Shown: one piece after another, positions 24,207 through 36,467 of the stretch
Position numbering within the stretch: the stretch's first letter is position 1
How the letters are laid out: the number at the start of each line of letters is the position of its first letter
NCBI GenBank assembly: GCA_963932145.1
Contig: OZ010577.1
Span: forward strand, 15,973,889 to 16,037,888
DNA from: Acanthosepion lycidas
Taxonomy: Eukaryota > Mollusca > Cephalopoda > Sepiida > Sepiidae
Direction: 5' to 3'
Length of the DNA stretch: 64,000 bases
Program-made: the position numbers and the translations under genes
The notes under the pieces: generated by a model
Database searches by the model: none
What the model saw: the letters and a program-made list of their open reading frames with translations, nothing else
What the model was told of the DNA's origin: nothing

Positions 24207-25813
24207 GTGAGCGTAGCATGCAAAGGTTACGACTCACGTAAAAGGGATTTCCTTGAAAAACTGTGTGGACGCAAAATGGATGATCGCTGTATGTTTCTCT
24301 CCTGCCGTGCGTTCTATTTACCTTTACATTCATTCATTTCAATTTATGAACAGGCAAGAGCCTCCTCTAAAAGCTGCTTACAATTATTTTTCATTCGAAC
24401 TCATACAGTGAGCGTAGCATGCAAAGGTTACGACTCACGTAACAGGGATTTCCTTGAAAAACTGTGTGGACGCAAAATGGGTGATCGCTGTATGTTTCTC
24501 TCCTGCCGTGCGTTCTATTTACCTTTACATTCTTTCATTTAAATTTATGAACAGGCAAGAGGCTCCTCTCAAAGCTGCTTACAATTATTTTTCATTCGAA
24601 CTCATATAGTGAGCGTAGCATGCAAAGGTTACGACTCACGTAACAGGGATTTCCTTGAAAAACTGTGTGGACGCAAAATGGGTGATCGCTGTATGTTTCT
24701 CTCCTGCCGTGCGTTCTATTTACCTTTACATTCTTTCATTTAAATTTATGAACAGGCAAGAGCCTCCTCTAAAAGCTGCTTACAATTATTTTTCATTCGA
24801 ACTCATACAGTGAGCGTAGCATGCAAAGGTTACGACTAACGTAACAGGTATTTCCTTGAAAAACTCTGTGGACGCAAAATGGGTGATCGCTGTATGTTTC
24901 TCTCCTGCCGTGCGTTCTATTTACCTTTACATTCTTGCATTTCACTTTATGAACAGGCAAGAGGCTCCTCTAAAAGCTGCTTACAATTATTTTTCATTCG
25001 AACTCATACAGTGAGCGTAGCATGCAAAGGATACTATTCATATAACAGGGATTTCCTTGAAAAACTGTGTGGACGCAAAATGGGTGATTGCTGTATGTTT
25101 CTCTCCTGCCGTGCGTTCTATTTACCTTTACATTCTTTCATTTAACTTTATGAACAGGCAAGAGCCTCCTCTAAAAGCTGCTTACAATTATTTTTCATTC
25201 GAACTCATACAGTGAGCGTAGCATGCAAAGGTTACGACTCACGTAAAAGGGATTTCCTTGAAAAACTGTGTGGACGCAAAATGGATGATCGCTGTATGTT
25301 TCTCTCCTGCCGTGCGTTCTATTTACCTTTACATTCATTCATTTCAATTTATGAACAGGCAAGAGGCTCCTCTCAAAGCTGCTTACAATTATTTTTCATT
25401 CGAACTCATATAGTGAGCGTAGCATGCAAAATTACGACTCACGTAACAGGGATTTCCTTGAAAAACTGTGTGGACGCAAAATGGGTGATCGCTGTATGTT
25501 TCTCTCCTGCCGTGCGTTCTATTTACCTTTACATTCTTTCATTTCGCTTTATGAACAGGCAAGAGCCTCCTCTGAAACCGGCTTACAATTATTTTTCATT
25601 CGAACTCATACAGTGAGCGTAGCATGCAAAGGTTATGACTCACGTAACAGGGATTTCCTTGAAAAACTGTGTGGACGCAAAATGGGTGATCGCTGTATGT
25701 TTCTCTCCTGCCGTGCAGTCTATTTACCTTTACATTCTTTAATTTAATTTTATGAACAGGCAAGAGGCTCCTCTAAAAGCTGCTTACAATTATTTTTCAT
25801 TCGAACTCATACA
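24207..25813 (+). repeat. Higher-order repeat C, copy 2 (8 monomers, 1,607 bp)
   Basis: Head-to-tail with copy 1 and carrying the same ordered marks: CGTAAAAGGGA near 24,238 and 25,243, ATTCTTGCATT near 24,931, GCAAAATTACGAC near 25,430 and CCGTGCAGTC near 25,710. Very few differences from copy 1 were seen over 1.6 kb, so the duplication is young. After 25,813 the array moves into D-type units. Confidence 0.87.
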
Positions 25814-28626
25814 GTGAGCGTAGCATGCAAAGCATACTATTCATATAACAGGGATTTCCTTGAAAAACTGTGTGGACGCTAAATGGGTGATCGCTGTATG
25901 TTTCTCTCCTGCCGTGCGTTCTATTTACCTTTACATTCTTTCATTTAACTTTATGAACAGGCAAGAGCCTCCTCTAAAAGCTGCTTACAATTATTTTTCA
26001 TTCGAACACATACAGTGAGCGTAGCATGCAAAGGTTATGACTCACGTAACAGGGATTTACTTGAAAAACTGTGTGGACGCAAAATGGGTGATCGCTGTAT
26101 GTTTCTCTTCTGCCGTGCGTTCTATTTACCTTTACATTCTTTCATTTAACTTTATGAACAGGCAAGAGGCTCCTCTAAAAGCTGCTTACAATTATTTTTC
26201 ATTCGAACTCATACAGTGAGCGTAGCATGCAAAGGTTACGACTCACGTAACGGGGATTTCCTTGAAAAACTGTGTGGACGCAAAGTGGGTGTTCGTTGTA
26301 TGTTTCTCTCCTGCCGTGCGTTCTATTTACCTTTACATTCTTTCATTTAAATTTATGAACAGGCAAGGGCCTCCTCTAAAACCGGCTTACAATTATTTTT
26401 CATTCGAACTCATACAGTGAGCGTAGCATGCAAAGGTTACGACTCACGTAACAGGGATTTCCTTGAAAAACTGTGTGGACGCAAAATGGGTGATCGCTGT
26501 ATGTTTCTCCCCTGCCGTGCGTTCTATTAACCTTTACATTCTTTCATTAACTTTATGAACAGGCAATAGCCACCTCTAAAACCTGCTTACAATTATTTTT
26601 CATTCGAACTCATACAGTGAGCGTAGCATGCAAAGGTTACGACTCACGTGACAGGGATTTCCTTGAAAAACTGTGTGGACGCAAAGTGGGTGTTCGCTGT
26701 ATGTTTCTCTCCTGCCGTGCGTTCTATTTACCTTTACATTCTTTCATTTAACTTTATGAACTGGCAAGAGCCTCCTCTAAAACCTGCTTACAATTATTTT
26801 TCATTCGAACTCATACAGTGAGCGTAGCATGCAAAGGTTACGACTCACGTAACAGGGATTTCCTTGAAAAACTGTGTGGACGCAAAGTGGGTGTTCGCTG
26901 TATGTTTCTCTCCTGCCGTGCGTTCTATTTACCTTTACATTCTTTCATTTAACTTTATGAACAGGCAAGAGCCTCCTATAAAACCTGCTTACAATTATTT
27001 TTCATTCGAACTCATACAGTGAGCGTAGCATGCAAAGGTTACGACTCACGTAACGGGGATTTCCTTGAAAAACTGTGTGGACGCAAAGTGGGTGTTCGTT
27101 GTATGTTTCTCTCCTGCCGTGCGTTCTATTTACCTTTACATTCTTTCATTTAAATTTATGAACAGGCAAGGGCCTCCTCTAAAACCGGCTTACAATTATT
27201 TTTCATTCGAACTCATATAGTGAGCGTAGCATGCAAAGGTTACGACTCACGTAACAGGGATTTCCTTGAAAAACTGTGTGGACGCAAAATGGGTGATCGC
27301 TGTATGTTTCTCTCCTGCCGTGCGTTCTATTTACATTTACATTCTTTCATTTAACTTTATGAACATGCAAGAGTCTCCTCTAAAAGCTGCTTACAATTAT
27401 TTTTTATTCGAACTCATACAGTGAGCGTAGCCTGCAAAGGTTACGACTCACGTAACAGGGATTTCCTTGAAAAACTGTGTGGACGCAAAATAGGTGATCG
27501 CTGTATGTTTCTCTCCTGCCGTGCGTTCTATTTACCTTTACATTCTTTCATTTCACTTTATGAACAGGCAAGAGCCTCGTCTAAAAGCTGCTTACAATTA
27601 TTTTTCATTCGAACTCTTACAGTGAGCGTAGAATGCAAAGGTTACGACTCACGTAACAGGGATTTCCTTTAAAAACTTTGTGGACGCAAAATGGGTGATC
27701 GCTGTATGTTTCTCCCCTGCCGTGCGTTCTATTTACCTTTACATTCTTTCATGTAACTTTATGAACAGGCAAGAGCCTCCTCTAAAACCTGCTTACAATT
27801 ATTTTTCATTCGAACTCATACAGTGAGCGTAGAATGCAAAGGTTACGACTCACGTAACAGGGATTTCCTTGAAAAACTGTATGGACGAAAAATGGGTGAT
27901 CGCTGTATGTTTCTCTCCTGTCGTGCGTTCTATTTACCTTTACATTCTTTCATGTAACTTTATGAACAGGCAAGAGCCTCCTCTAAAACCTGCTTACAAT
28001 TATTTTTCATTCGAACTCATACAGTGAGCGTAGCATGCAAAGGTTACGACTCACGTAACAGGGATTTCCTTGAAAAACTGTGTCGGCGCAAAGTGGGTCG
28101 TCGCTGTATGTTTCTCTCCTGCCGTGCGTTCTATTTACCTTTACATTCTTTCATTTCACTTTATGAACAGGCAAGGGCCTCCTCTAAAACCGGCTTACAA
28201 TTATTTTTCATTCGAACTCATACAGTGAGAGTAGCATGCAAAGTTTACGAATCACGTAACAGGGATTTCCTTGAAAAACTGTATGGACGCAAAATGGGTG
28301 ATCGCTGTATGTTTCTCTCCTGCCGTGCGTTCTATTTACATTTACATTCTTTCATTTCACTTTATGAACAGGCAATAGCCTCCTCTAAAATCTGCTTACA
28401 ATTATTTTTCATTCGAACTCATACACTGAGCGTAGCATGCAAAGGTTACGACTCACGTAACAGGGATTTCCTTGAAAAACTGTGTGGACGCAAAGTGGGT
28501 GTTCGCTGTATGTTTCTCTCCTCCCGTGCGTTCTATTTACCTTTACATTCTTTCATTTAACTTTATGAACTGGCAAGAGCCTCTTCTAAAACCTGCTTAC
28601 AATTATTTTTCATTCGAACTCATACA

Positions 28627-29632
28627 GTGAGCGTAGCATGCAAAGGTTACGACTCACGTAACAGGGATTTCCTTGAAAAACTGTGTGGACGCAAAGTGGG
28701 TGTTCGCTGTATGTTTCTCTCCTGCCGTGCGTTCTATTTACCTTTACATTCTTTCATTTAACTTTATGAACAGGCAAGAGCCTCATATAAAACCTGCTTA
28801 CAATTATTTTTCATTCGAACTCATACAGTGAGCGTAGCATGCAAAGGTTACGACTCACGTAACGGGGATTTCCTTGAAAAACTGTGTGGACGCAAAGTGG
28901 TTGTTCGTTGTATGTTTCTCTCCTGCCGTGCGTTCTATTTACCTTTACATTCTTTCATTTAAATTTATGAACAGTCAAGGGCCTCCTCTAAAACCGGCTT
29001 ACAATTATTTTTCATTCGAACTCATACAGTGAGCGTAGCATGCAAAGGTTACGACTCACGTAACAGGGATTTCCTTGAAAAACTGTGTGGACGTAAAAAT
29101 GGGTGATCGCTGTATGTTTCTCCCCTGCCGTGCGTTCTATTAACCTTTACATTCTTTCATTTAACTTTATGAACAGGCAAGAGCCTCCTCTAAACCCTGC
29201 TTACAATTATTTTTCTTTCGAACTCATACAGTGAGAGTAGCATGCAAAGGTTACGACTCACGTAACAGGGATTTCCTTGAAAAACTGTGTGGACGCAAAA
29301 TGGGTGATCGCTGTATGTTTCTCTCCTGCCGTGCGTTCTATTTGCCTTTACATTCTTTCATTTAACTTTATGAACATGCAAGAGGCTCCTCTAAAAGCTT
29401 CTTACAATTATTTTTCATTCGAACTCATACAGTGAGCGTAGCCTGCAAAGGTTACGACTCACGTAACAGGGATTTACTTGAAAATCTGTGTGGACGCAAA
29501 ATGGGTGATCGCTGTATGTTTCTATCCTGCCGTGCGTTCTATTTACCTTTACATTCTTTCATTTAACTTTATGAACAGGCAAGAGGCTCCTCTAAAAGCT
29601 GCTTACAATTATTTTTCATTCGAACTCATACA
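28627..29632 (+). repeat. D-type 5-monomer unit, copy 1 (1,006 bp)
   Basis: Five monomers, one of 202 bp because of an added base in ACGTAAAAATGGG (about 29,091). Marks in order: CCTCATATAAAACC, AACGGGGATT with GTTCGTTG, GAACAGTCAAGGG with the insertion, ACAGTGAGAGTAGC, GCGTAGCCTGC with GATTTACTTG. The set repeats at shift 1,006. Confidence 0.88.
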
Positions 29633-30638
29633 GTGAGCGTAGCATGCAAAGGTTACGACTCACGTAACAGGGATTTCCTTGAAAAACTGTGTGGACGCAA
29701 AGTGGGTGTTCGCTGTATGTTTCTCTCCTGCCGTGCGTTCTATTTACCTTTACATTCTTTCATTTAACTTTATGAACAGGCAAGAATCTCATATAAAACC
29801 TGCTTACAATTATTTTTCATTCGAACTCATACAGTGAGCGTAGCATGCAAAGGTTACGACTCACGTAACGGGGATTTCCTTGAAAAACTGTGTGGACGCA
29901 AAGTGGGTGTTCGTTGTATGTTTCTCTCCTGCCGTGCGTTCTATTTACCTTTACATTCTTTCATTTAAATTTATGAACAGTCAAGGGCCTCCTCTAAAAC
30001 CGGCTTACAATTATTTTTCATTCGAACTCATACAGTGAGCGTAGCATGCAAAGGTTACGACTCACGTAACAGGGATTTCCTTGAAAAACTGTGTGGACGT
30101 AAAAATGGGTGATCGCTGTATGTTTCTCCCCTGCCGTGCGTTCTATTAACCTTTACATTCTTTCATTTAACTTTATGAACAGGCAAGAGCCTCCTCTAAA
30201 CCCTGCTTACAATTATTTTTCTTTCGAACTCATACAGTGAGAGTAGCATGCAAAGGTTACGACTCACGTAACAGGGATTTCCTTGAAAAACTGTGTGGAC
30301 GCAAAATGGGTGATCGCTGTATGTTTCTCTCCTGCCGTGCGTTCTATTTGCCTTTACATTCTTTCATTTAACTTTATGAACATGCAAGAGGCTCCTCTAA
30401 AAGCTTCTTACAATTATTTTTCATTCGAACTCATACAGTGAGCGTAGCCTGCAAAGGTTACGACTCACGTAACAGGGATTTACTTGAAAATCTGTGTGGA
30501 CGCAAAATGGGTGATCGCTGTATGTTTCTGTCCTGCCGTGCGTTCTATTTACCTTTACATTCTTTCATTTAACTTTATGAACAGGCAAGAGGCTCCTCTA
30601 AAAGCTGCTTACAATTATTTTTCATTCGAACTCATACA
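29633..30638 (+). repeat. D-type 5-monomer unit, copy 2 (1,006 bp)
   Basis: Head-to-tail with copy 1, including the 202-bp unit (insertion about 30,097) and the AAGCTTCTTAC mark near 30,402, also present near 29,395. It differs at a few sites (TCTCATATAAAACC near 29,788, TTTCTGTCCTGCC near 30,525). Confidence 0.88.
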
Positions 30639-32044
30639 GTGAGCGTAGCATGCAAAGGTTACGACCCACGTAACAGGGATTTCCTTGAAAAACTGTGTGG
30701 ACGCAAAGTGGGTGATCGCTGTAGGTTTCTCTCCTGCCGTGCGTTCTATTTGCCTTTACATTCTTTCATTTTACTTTATGAACATGCAAGAGCCTCTTCT
30801 AGAACCGGCTTACAATTATTTTTCATTCGAACTCATACAGTGAGCGTAGCATGCAAAGGATACTATTCATATAACAGGGATTTCCTTGAAAAAATGTGTG
30901 GACGCAAAATGGGTGATCGCTGTATTTTTCTCTCCTGCCGTGCGTTCTATTTACCTTTACATTCTTTCATTTAACTTCATGAACAGGCAAGAGGCTCCTC
31001 TAAAAGCTGCTTACAATTGTTTTACATTCGAACTCATACAGTGAGCGTAGCATGCAAAGGTTACGACTCACGTAACAGGGATTTCCTTGAAAAACTGTGT
31101 GGACGCAAAATGGGTGATCGCTGTATGTTTCTCTCCTGCCGTGCGTTCTATTTACCTTTACATTCTTTCATTTCACTTTATGAACAGGCAAGGGTCTCCT
31201 CTAAAACCGGCTTACAATTATTTTTCATTCGAACTCATACAGTGAGCGTAGCATGCAAAGGTTACGACTCACGTAACAGGGATTTCCTTGAAAAACTGTG
31301 TGGACGCAAAATGGGTGATCGCTGTATGTTTCTTTCCTGCCGTGCGTTCTATTTACCTTTACATTCTTTCATTTCACTTTATGAACAGGCAAGGGTCTCC
31401 ACTAAAACCGGCTTACAATTATTTTTCATTCGAACTCATACAGTGAGCGTAGCATGCAAAGGTTACGACTCACGTAACAGGGATTTCCTTGAAAAACTGT
31501 GTGGACGCAAAGTGGGTGGTCGCTGTATGTTTCTCTCCTGCCGTGCGTTCTATTTACCTTTACATTCTTTCATTTCACTTTATGAACAGGCAAGGGCCTC
31601 CTCTAAAACCGGCTTACAATTATTTTTCATTCGAACTCATACAGTGAGCGTAGCATGCAAAGGTTACGACTCACGTAACAGGGATTTCCTTGAAAAACTG
31701 TGTGGACGCAAAATGGGTGATCGCTGTATGTTTCTCCCCTGCCGTGCGTTCTATTAACCTTTACATTCTTTCATTAACTTTATGAACAGGCAATAGCCAC
31801 CTCTAAAACCTGCTTACAATTATTTTTCATTCGAACTCATACAGTGAGCGTAGCATGCAAAGGTTACGACTCACGTGACAGGGATTTCTTTGAAAAACTG
31901 TGTGGACGCAAAGTGGGTGTTCGCTGTATGTTTCTCTCCTGCCGTGCGTTCTATTTACCTTTACATTCTTTCATTTAACTTTATGAACTGGCAAGAGCCT
32001 CCTCTAAAACCTGCTTACAATTATTTTTCATTCGAACTCATACA

Positions 32045-33652
32045 GTGAGCGTAGCATGCAAAGGTTACGACTCACGTAACAGGGATTTCCTTGAAAAACT
32101 GTGTGGACGCAAAGTGGGTGTTCGCTGTATGTTTCTCTCCTGCCGTGCGTTCTATTTACCTTTACATTCTTTCATTTAACTTTATGAACAGGCAAGAGCC
32201 TCCTATAAAACCTGCTTACAATTATTTTTCATTCGAACTCATACAGTGAGCGTAGCATGCAAAGGTTACGACTCACGTAACGGGGATTTCCTTGAAAAAC
32301 TGTGTGGACGCAAAGTGGGTGTTCGTTGTATGTTTCTCTCCTGCCGTGCGTTCTATTTACCTTTACATTCTTTCATTTAAATTTATGAACAGGCAAGGGC
32401 CTCCTCTAAAACCGGCTTACAATTATTTTTCATTCGAACTCATATAGTGAGCGTAGCATGCAAAGGTTACGACTCACGTAACAGGGATTTCCTTGAAAAA
32501 CTGTGTGGACGCAAAATGGGTGATCGCTGTATGTTTCTCTCCTGCCGTGCGTTCTATTTACATTTACATTCTTTCATTTAACTTTATGAACATGCAAGAG
32601 TCTCCTCTAAAAGCTGCTTACAATTATTTTTTATTCGAACTCATACAGTGAGCGTAGCCTGCAAAGGTTACGACTCACGTAACAGGGATTTCCTTTAAAA
32701 ACTTTGTGGACGCAAAATGGGTGATCGCTGTATGTTTCTCCCCTGCCGTGCGTTCTATTTACCTTTACATTCTTTCATGTAACTTTATGAACAGGCAAGA
32801 GCCTCCTCTAAAACCTGCTTACAATTATTTTTCATTCGAACTCATACAGTGAGCGTAGAATGCAAAGGTTACGACTCACGTAACAGGGATTTCCTTGAAA
32901 AACTGTATGGACGCAAAATGGGTGATCGCTGTATGTTTCTCTCCTGCCGTGCGTTCTATTTACCTTTACATTCTTTCATTTCACTTTATGAACAGGCAAG
33001 AGCCTCCTCTAAAACCTGCTTACAATTATTTTTCATTCGAACTCATACAGTGAGCGTAGAATGCAAAGGTTACGACTCACGTAACAGGGATTTCCTTGAA
33101 AAACTGTATGGACGAAAAATGGGTGATCGCTGTATGTTTCTCTCCTGTCGTGCGTTCTATTTACCTTTACATTCTTTCATGTAACTTTATGAACAGGCAA
33201 GAGCCTCCTCTAAAACCTGCTTACAATTATTTTTCATTCGAACTCATACAGTGAGCGTAGCATGCAAAGGTTACGACTCACGTAACAGGGATTTCCTTGA
33301 AAAACTGTGTCGGCGCAAAGTGGGTCGTCGCTGTATGTTTCTCTCCTGCCGTGCGTTCTATTTACCTTTACATTCTTTCATTTCACTTTATGAACAGGCA
33401 AGGGCCTCCTCTAAAACCGGCTTACAATTATTTTTCATTCGAACTCATACAGTGAGAGTAGCATGCAAAGTTTACGAATCACGTAACAGGGATTTCCTTG
33501 AAAAACTGTATGGACGCAAAATGGGTGATCGCTGTATGTTTCTCTCCTGCCGTGCGTTCTATTTACCTTTACATTCTTTCATTTAACTTTATGAACTGGC
33601 AAGAGCCTCCTCTAAAACCTGCTTACAATTATTTTTCATTCGAACTCATACA
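32045..33652 (+). repeat. D-type 8-monomer unit, copy 1 (1,608 bp)
   Basis: Eight full-length monomers: GGGTGTTCG unit, CCTCCTATAAAACC into the AACGGGGATT unit, GTTCGTTG unit, CATATAGTGAG unit, GCGTAGCCTGC with CCTTTAAAAACTTTG (32,648), two GTAGAATGC units (32,849 and 33,050; the second with GGACGAAAAATGG and CCTGTCGTG), TGTCGGCGC (33,251), then AGAGTAGC (33,452). It repeats exactly eight monomers later. Confidence 0.87.
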
Positions 33653-35260
33653 GTGAGCGTAGCATGCAAAGGTTACGACTCACGTAACAGGGATTTCCTT
33701 GAAAAACTGTGTGGACGCAAAGTGGGTGTTCGCTGTATGTTTCTCTCCTGCCGTGCGTTCTATTTACCTTTACATTCTTTCATTTAACTTTATGAACAGG
33801 CAAGAGCCTCCTATAAAACCTGCTTACAATTATTTTTCATTCGAACTCATACAGTGAGCGTAGCATGCAAAGGTTACGACTCACGTAACGGGGATTTCCT
33901 TGAAAAACTGTGTGGACGCAAAGTGGGTGTTCGTTGTATGTTTCTCTCCTGCCGTGCGTTCTATTTACCTTTACATTCTTTCATTTAAATTTATGAACAG
34001 GCAAGGGCCTCCTCTAAAACCGGCTTACAATTATTTTTCATTCGAACTCATATAGTGAGCGTAGCATGCAAAGGTTACGACTCACGTAACAGGGATTTCC
34101 TTGAAAAACTGTGTGGACGCAAAATGGGTGATCGCTGTATGTTTCTCTCCTGCCGTGCGTTCTATTTACATTTACATTCTTTCATTTAACTTTATGAACA
34201 TGCAAGAGTCTCCTCTAAAAGCTGCTTACAATTATTTTTTATTCGAACTCATACAGTGAGCGTAGCCTGCAAAGGTTACGACTCACGTAACAGGGATTTC
34301 CTTTAAAAACTTTGTGGACGCAAAATGGGTGATCGCTGTATGTTTCTCCCCTGCCGTGCGTTCTATTTACCTTTACATTCTTTCATGTAACTTTATGAAC
34401 AGGCAAGAGCCTCCTCTAAAACCTGCTTACAATTATTTTTCATTCGAACTCATACAGTGAGCGTAGAATGCAAAGGTTACGACTCACGTAACAGGGATTT
34501 CCTTGAAAAACTGTATGGACGCAAAATGGGTGATCGCTGTATGTTTCTCTCCTGCCGTGCGTTCTATTTACCTTTACATTCTTTCATTTCACTTTATGAA
34601 CAGGCAAGAGCCTCCTCTAAAACCTGCTTACAATTATTTTTCATTCGAACTCATACAGTGAGCGTAGAATGCAAAGGTTACGACTCACGTAACAGGGATT
34701 TCCTTGAAAAACTGTATGGACGAAAAATGGGTGATCGCTGTATGTTTCTCTCCTGTCGTGCGTTCTATTTACCTTTACATTCTTTCATGTAACTTTATGA
34801 ACAGGCAAGAGCCTCCTCTAAAACCTGCTTACAATTATTTTTCATTCGAACTCATACAGTGAGCGTAGCATGCAAAGGTTACGACTCACGTAACAGGGAT
34901 TTCCTTGAAAAACTGTGTCGGCGCAAAGTGGGTCGTCGCTGTATGTTTCTCTCCTGCCGTGCGTTCTATTTACCTTTACATTCTTTCATTTCACTTTATG
35001 AACAGGCAAGGGCCTCCTCTAAAACCGGCTTACAATTATTTTTCATTCGAACTCATACAGTGAGAGTAGCATGCAAAGTTTACGAATCACGTAACAGGGA
35101 TTTCCTTGAAAAACTGTATGGACGCAAAATGGGTGATCGCTGTATGTTTCTCTCCTGCCGTGCGTTCTATTTACATTTACATTCTTTCATTTCACTTTAT
35201 GAACAGGCAATAGCCTCCTCTAAAATCTGCTTACAATTATTTTTCATTCGAACTCATACA
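33653..35260 (+). repeat. D-type 8-monomer unit, copy 2 (1,608 bp)
   Basis: Head-to-tail with the preceding unit: shifts of 1,608 hold for 32,849/34,457, 33,251/34,859 and GAACTGGC at 31,984/33,592. Near the right end the copies separate. The 35,060 unit has TTTACATTTACATTC and GGCAATAGCC as at 28,330-28,380, where copy 1 has the ordinary form. This suggests the right end of copy 2 came from, or was converted by, a 28,024-type block. Confidence 0.85.
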
Positions 35261-35461
35261 CTGAGCGTAGCATGCAAAGTTTACGACTCACGTAACAGGG
35301 ATTTCCTTGAAAAACTGTGTGGACGCAAAGTGGGTGTTCGCTGTATGTTTCTCTCCTCCCGTGCGTTCTATTTACCTTTACATTCTTTCATTTAACTTTA
35401 TGAACTGGCAAGAGCCTCTTCTAAAACCTGCTTACAATTATTTTTCATTCGAACTCATACA

Positions 35462-36467
35462 GTGAGCGTAGCATGCAAAGGTTACGACTCACGTAACAGG
35501 GATTTCCTTGAAAAACTGTGTGGACGCAAAGTGGGTGTTCGCTGTATGTTTCTCTCCTGCCGTGCGTTCTATTTACCTTTACATTCTTTCATTTAACTTT
35601 ATGAACAGGCAAGAGCCTCCTATAAAACCTGCTTACAATTATTTTTCATTCGAACTCATACAGTGAGCGTAGCATGCAAAGGTTACGACTCACGTAACGG
35701 GGATTTCCTTGAAAAACTGTGTGGACGCAAAGTGGGTGTTCGTTGTATGTTTCTCTCCTGCCGTGCGTTCTATTTACCTTTACATTCTTTCATTTAAATT
35801 CATGAACAGTCAAGGGCCTCCTCTAAAACCGGCTTACAATTATTTTTCATTCGAACTCATACAGTGAGCGTAGCATGCAAAGGTTACGACTCACGTAACA
35901 GGGATTTCCTTGAAAAACTGTGTGGACGTAAAAATGGGTGATCGCTGTATGTTTCTCCCCTGCCGTGCGTTCTATTAACCTTTACATTCTTTCATTTAAC
36001 TTTATGAACAGGCAAGAGCCTCCTCTAAACCCTGCTTACAATTATTTTTCTTTCGAACTCATACAGTGAGAGTAGCATGCAAAGGTTACGACTCACGTAA
36101 CAGGGATTTCCTTGAAAAACTGTGTGGACGCAAAATGGGTGATCGCTGTATGTTTCTCTCCTGCCGTGCGTTCTATTTGCCTTTACATTCTTTCATTTAA
36201 CTTTATGAACATGCAAGAGGCTCCTCTAAAAGCTGCTTACAATTATTTTTCATTCGAACTCATACAGTGAGCGTAGCCTGCAAAGGTTACGACTCACGTA
36301 ACAGGGATTTACTTGAAAAACTGTGTGGACGCAAAATGGGTGATCGCTGTATGTTTCTATCCTGCCGTGCGTTCTATTTACCTTTACATTCTTTCATTTA
36401 ACTTTATGAACAGGCAAGAGGCTCCTCTAAAAGCTGCTTACAATTATTTTTCATTCGAACTCATACA
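35462..36467 (+). repeat. D-type 5-monomer unit, copy 3 (1,006 bp)
   Basis: The same five units as at 28,627 and 29,633, with the same one-base insertion (ACGTAAAAATGGG near 35,928), GAACAGTCAAGGG, ACAGTGAGAGTAGC and GATTTACTTG. It precedes the 36,468 unit (CGACCCACGTAAC, TGTAGGTTTC), as copy 2 precedes the identical mark at 30,639. That fixes the 5,829-bp duplication shift. Confidence 0.87.
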
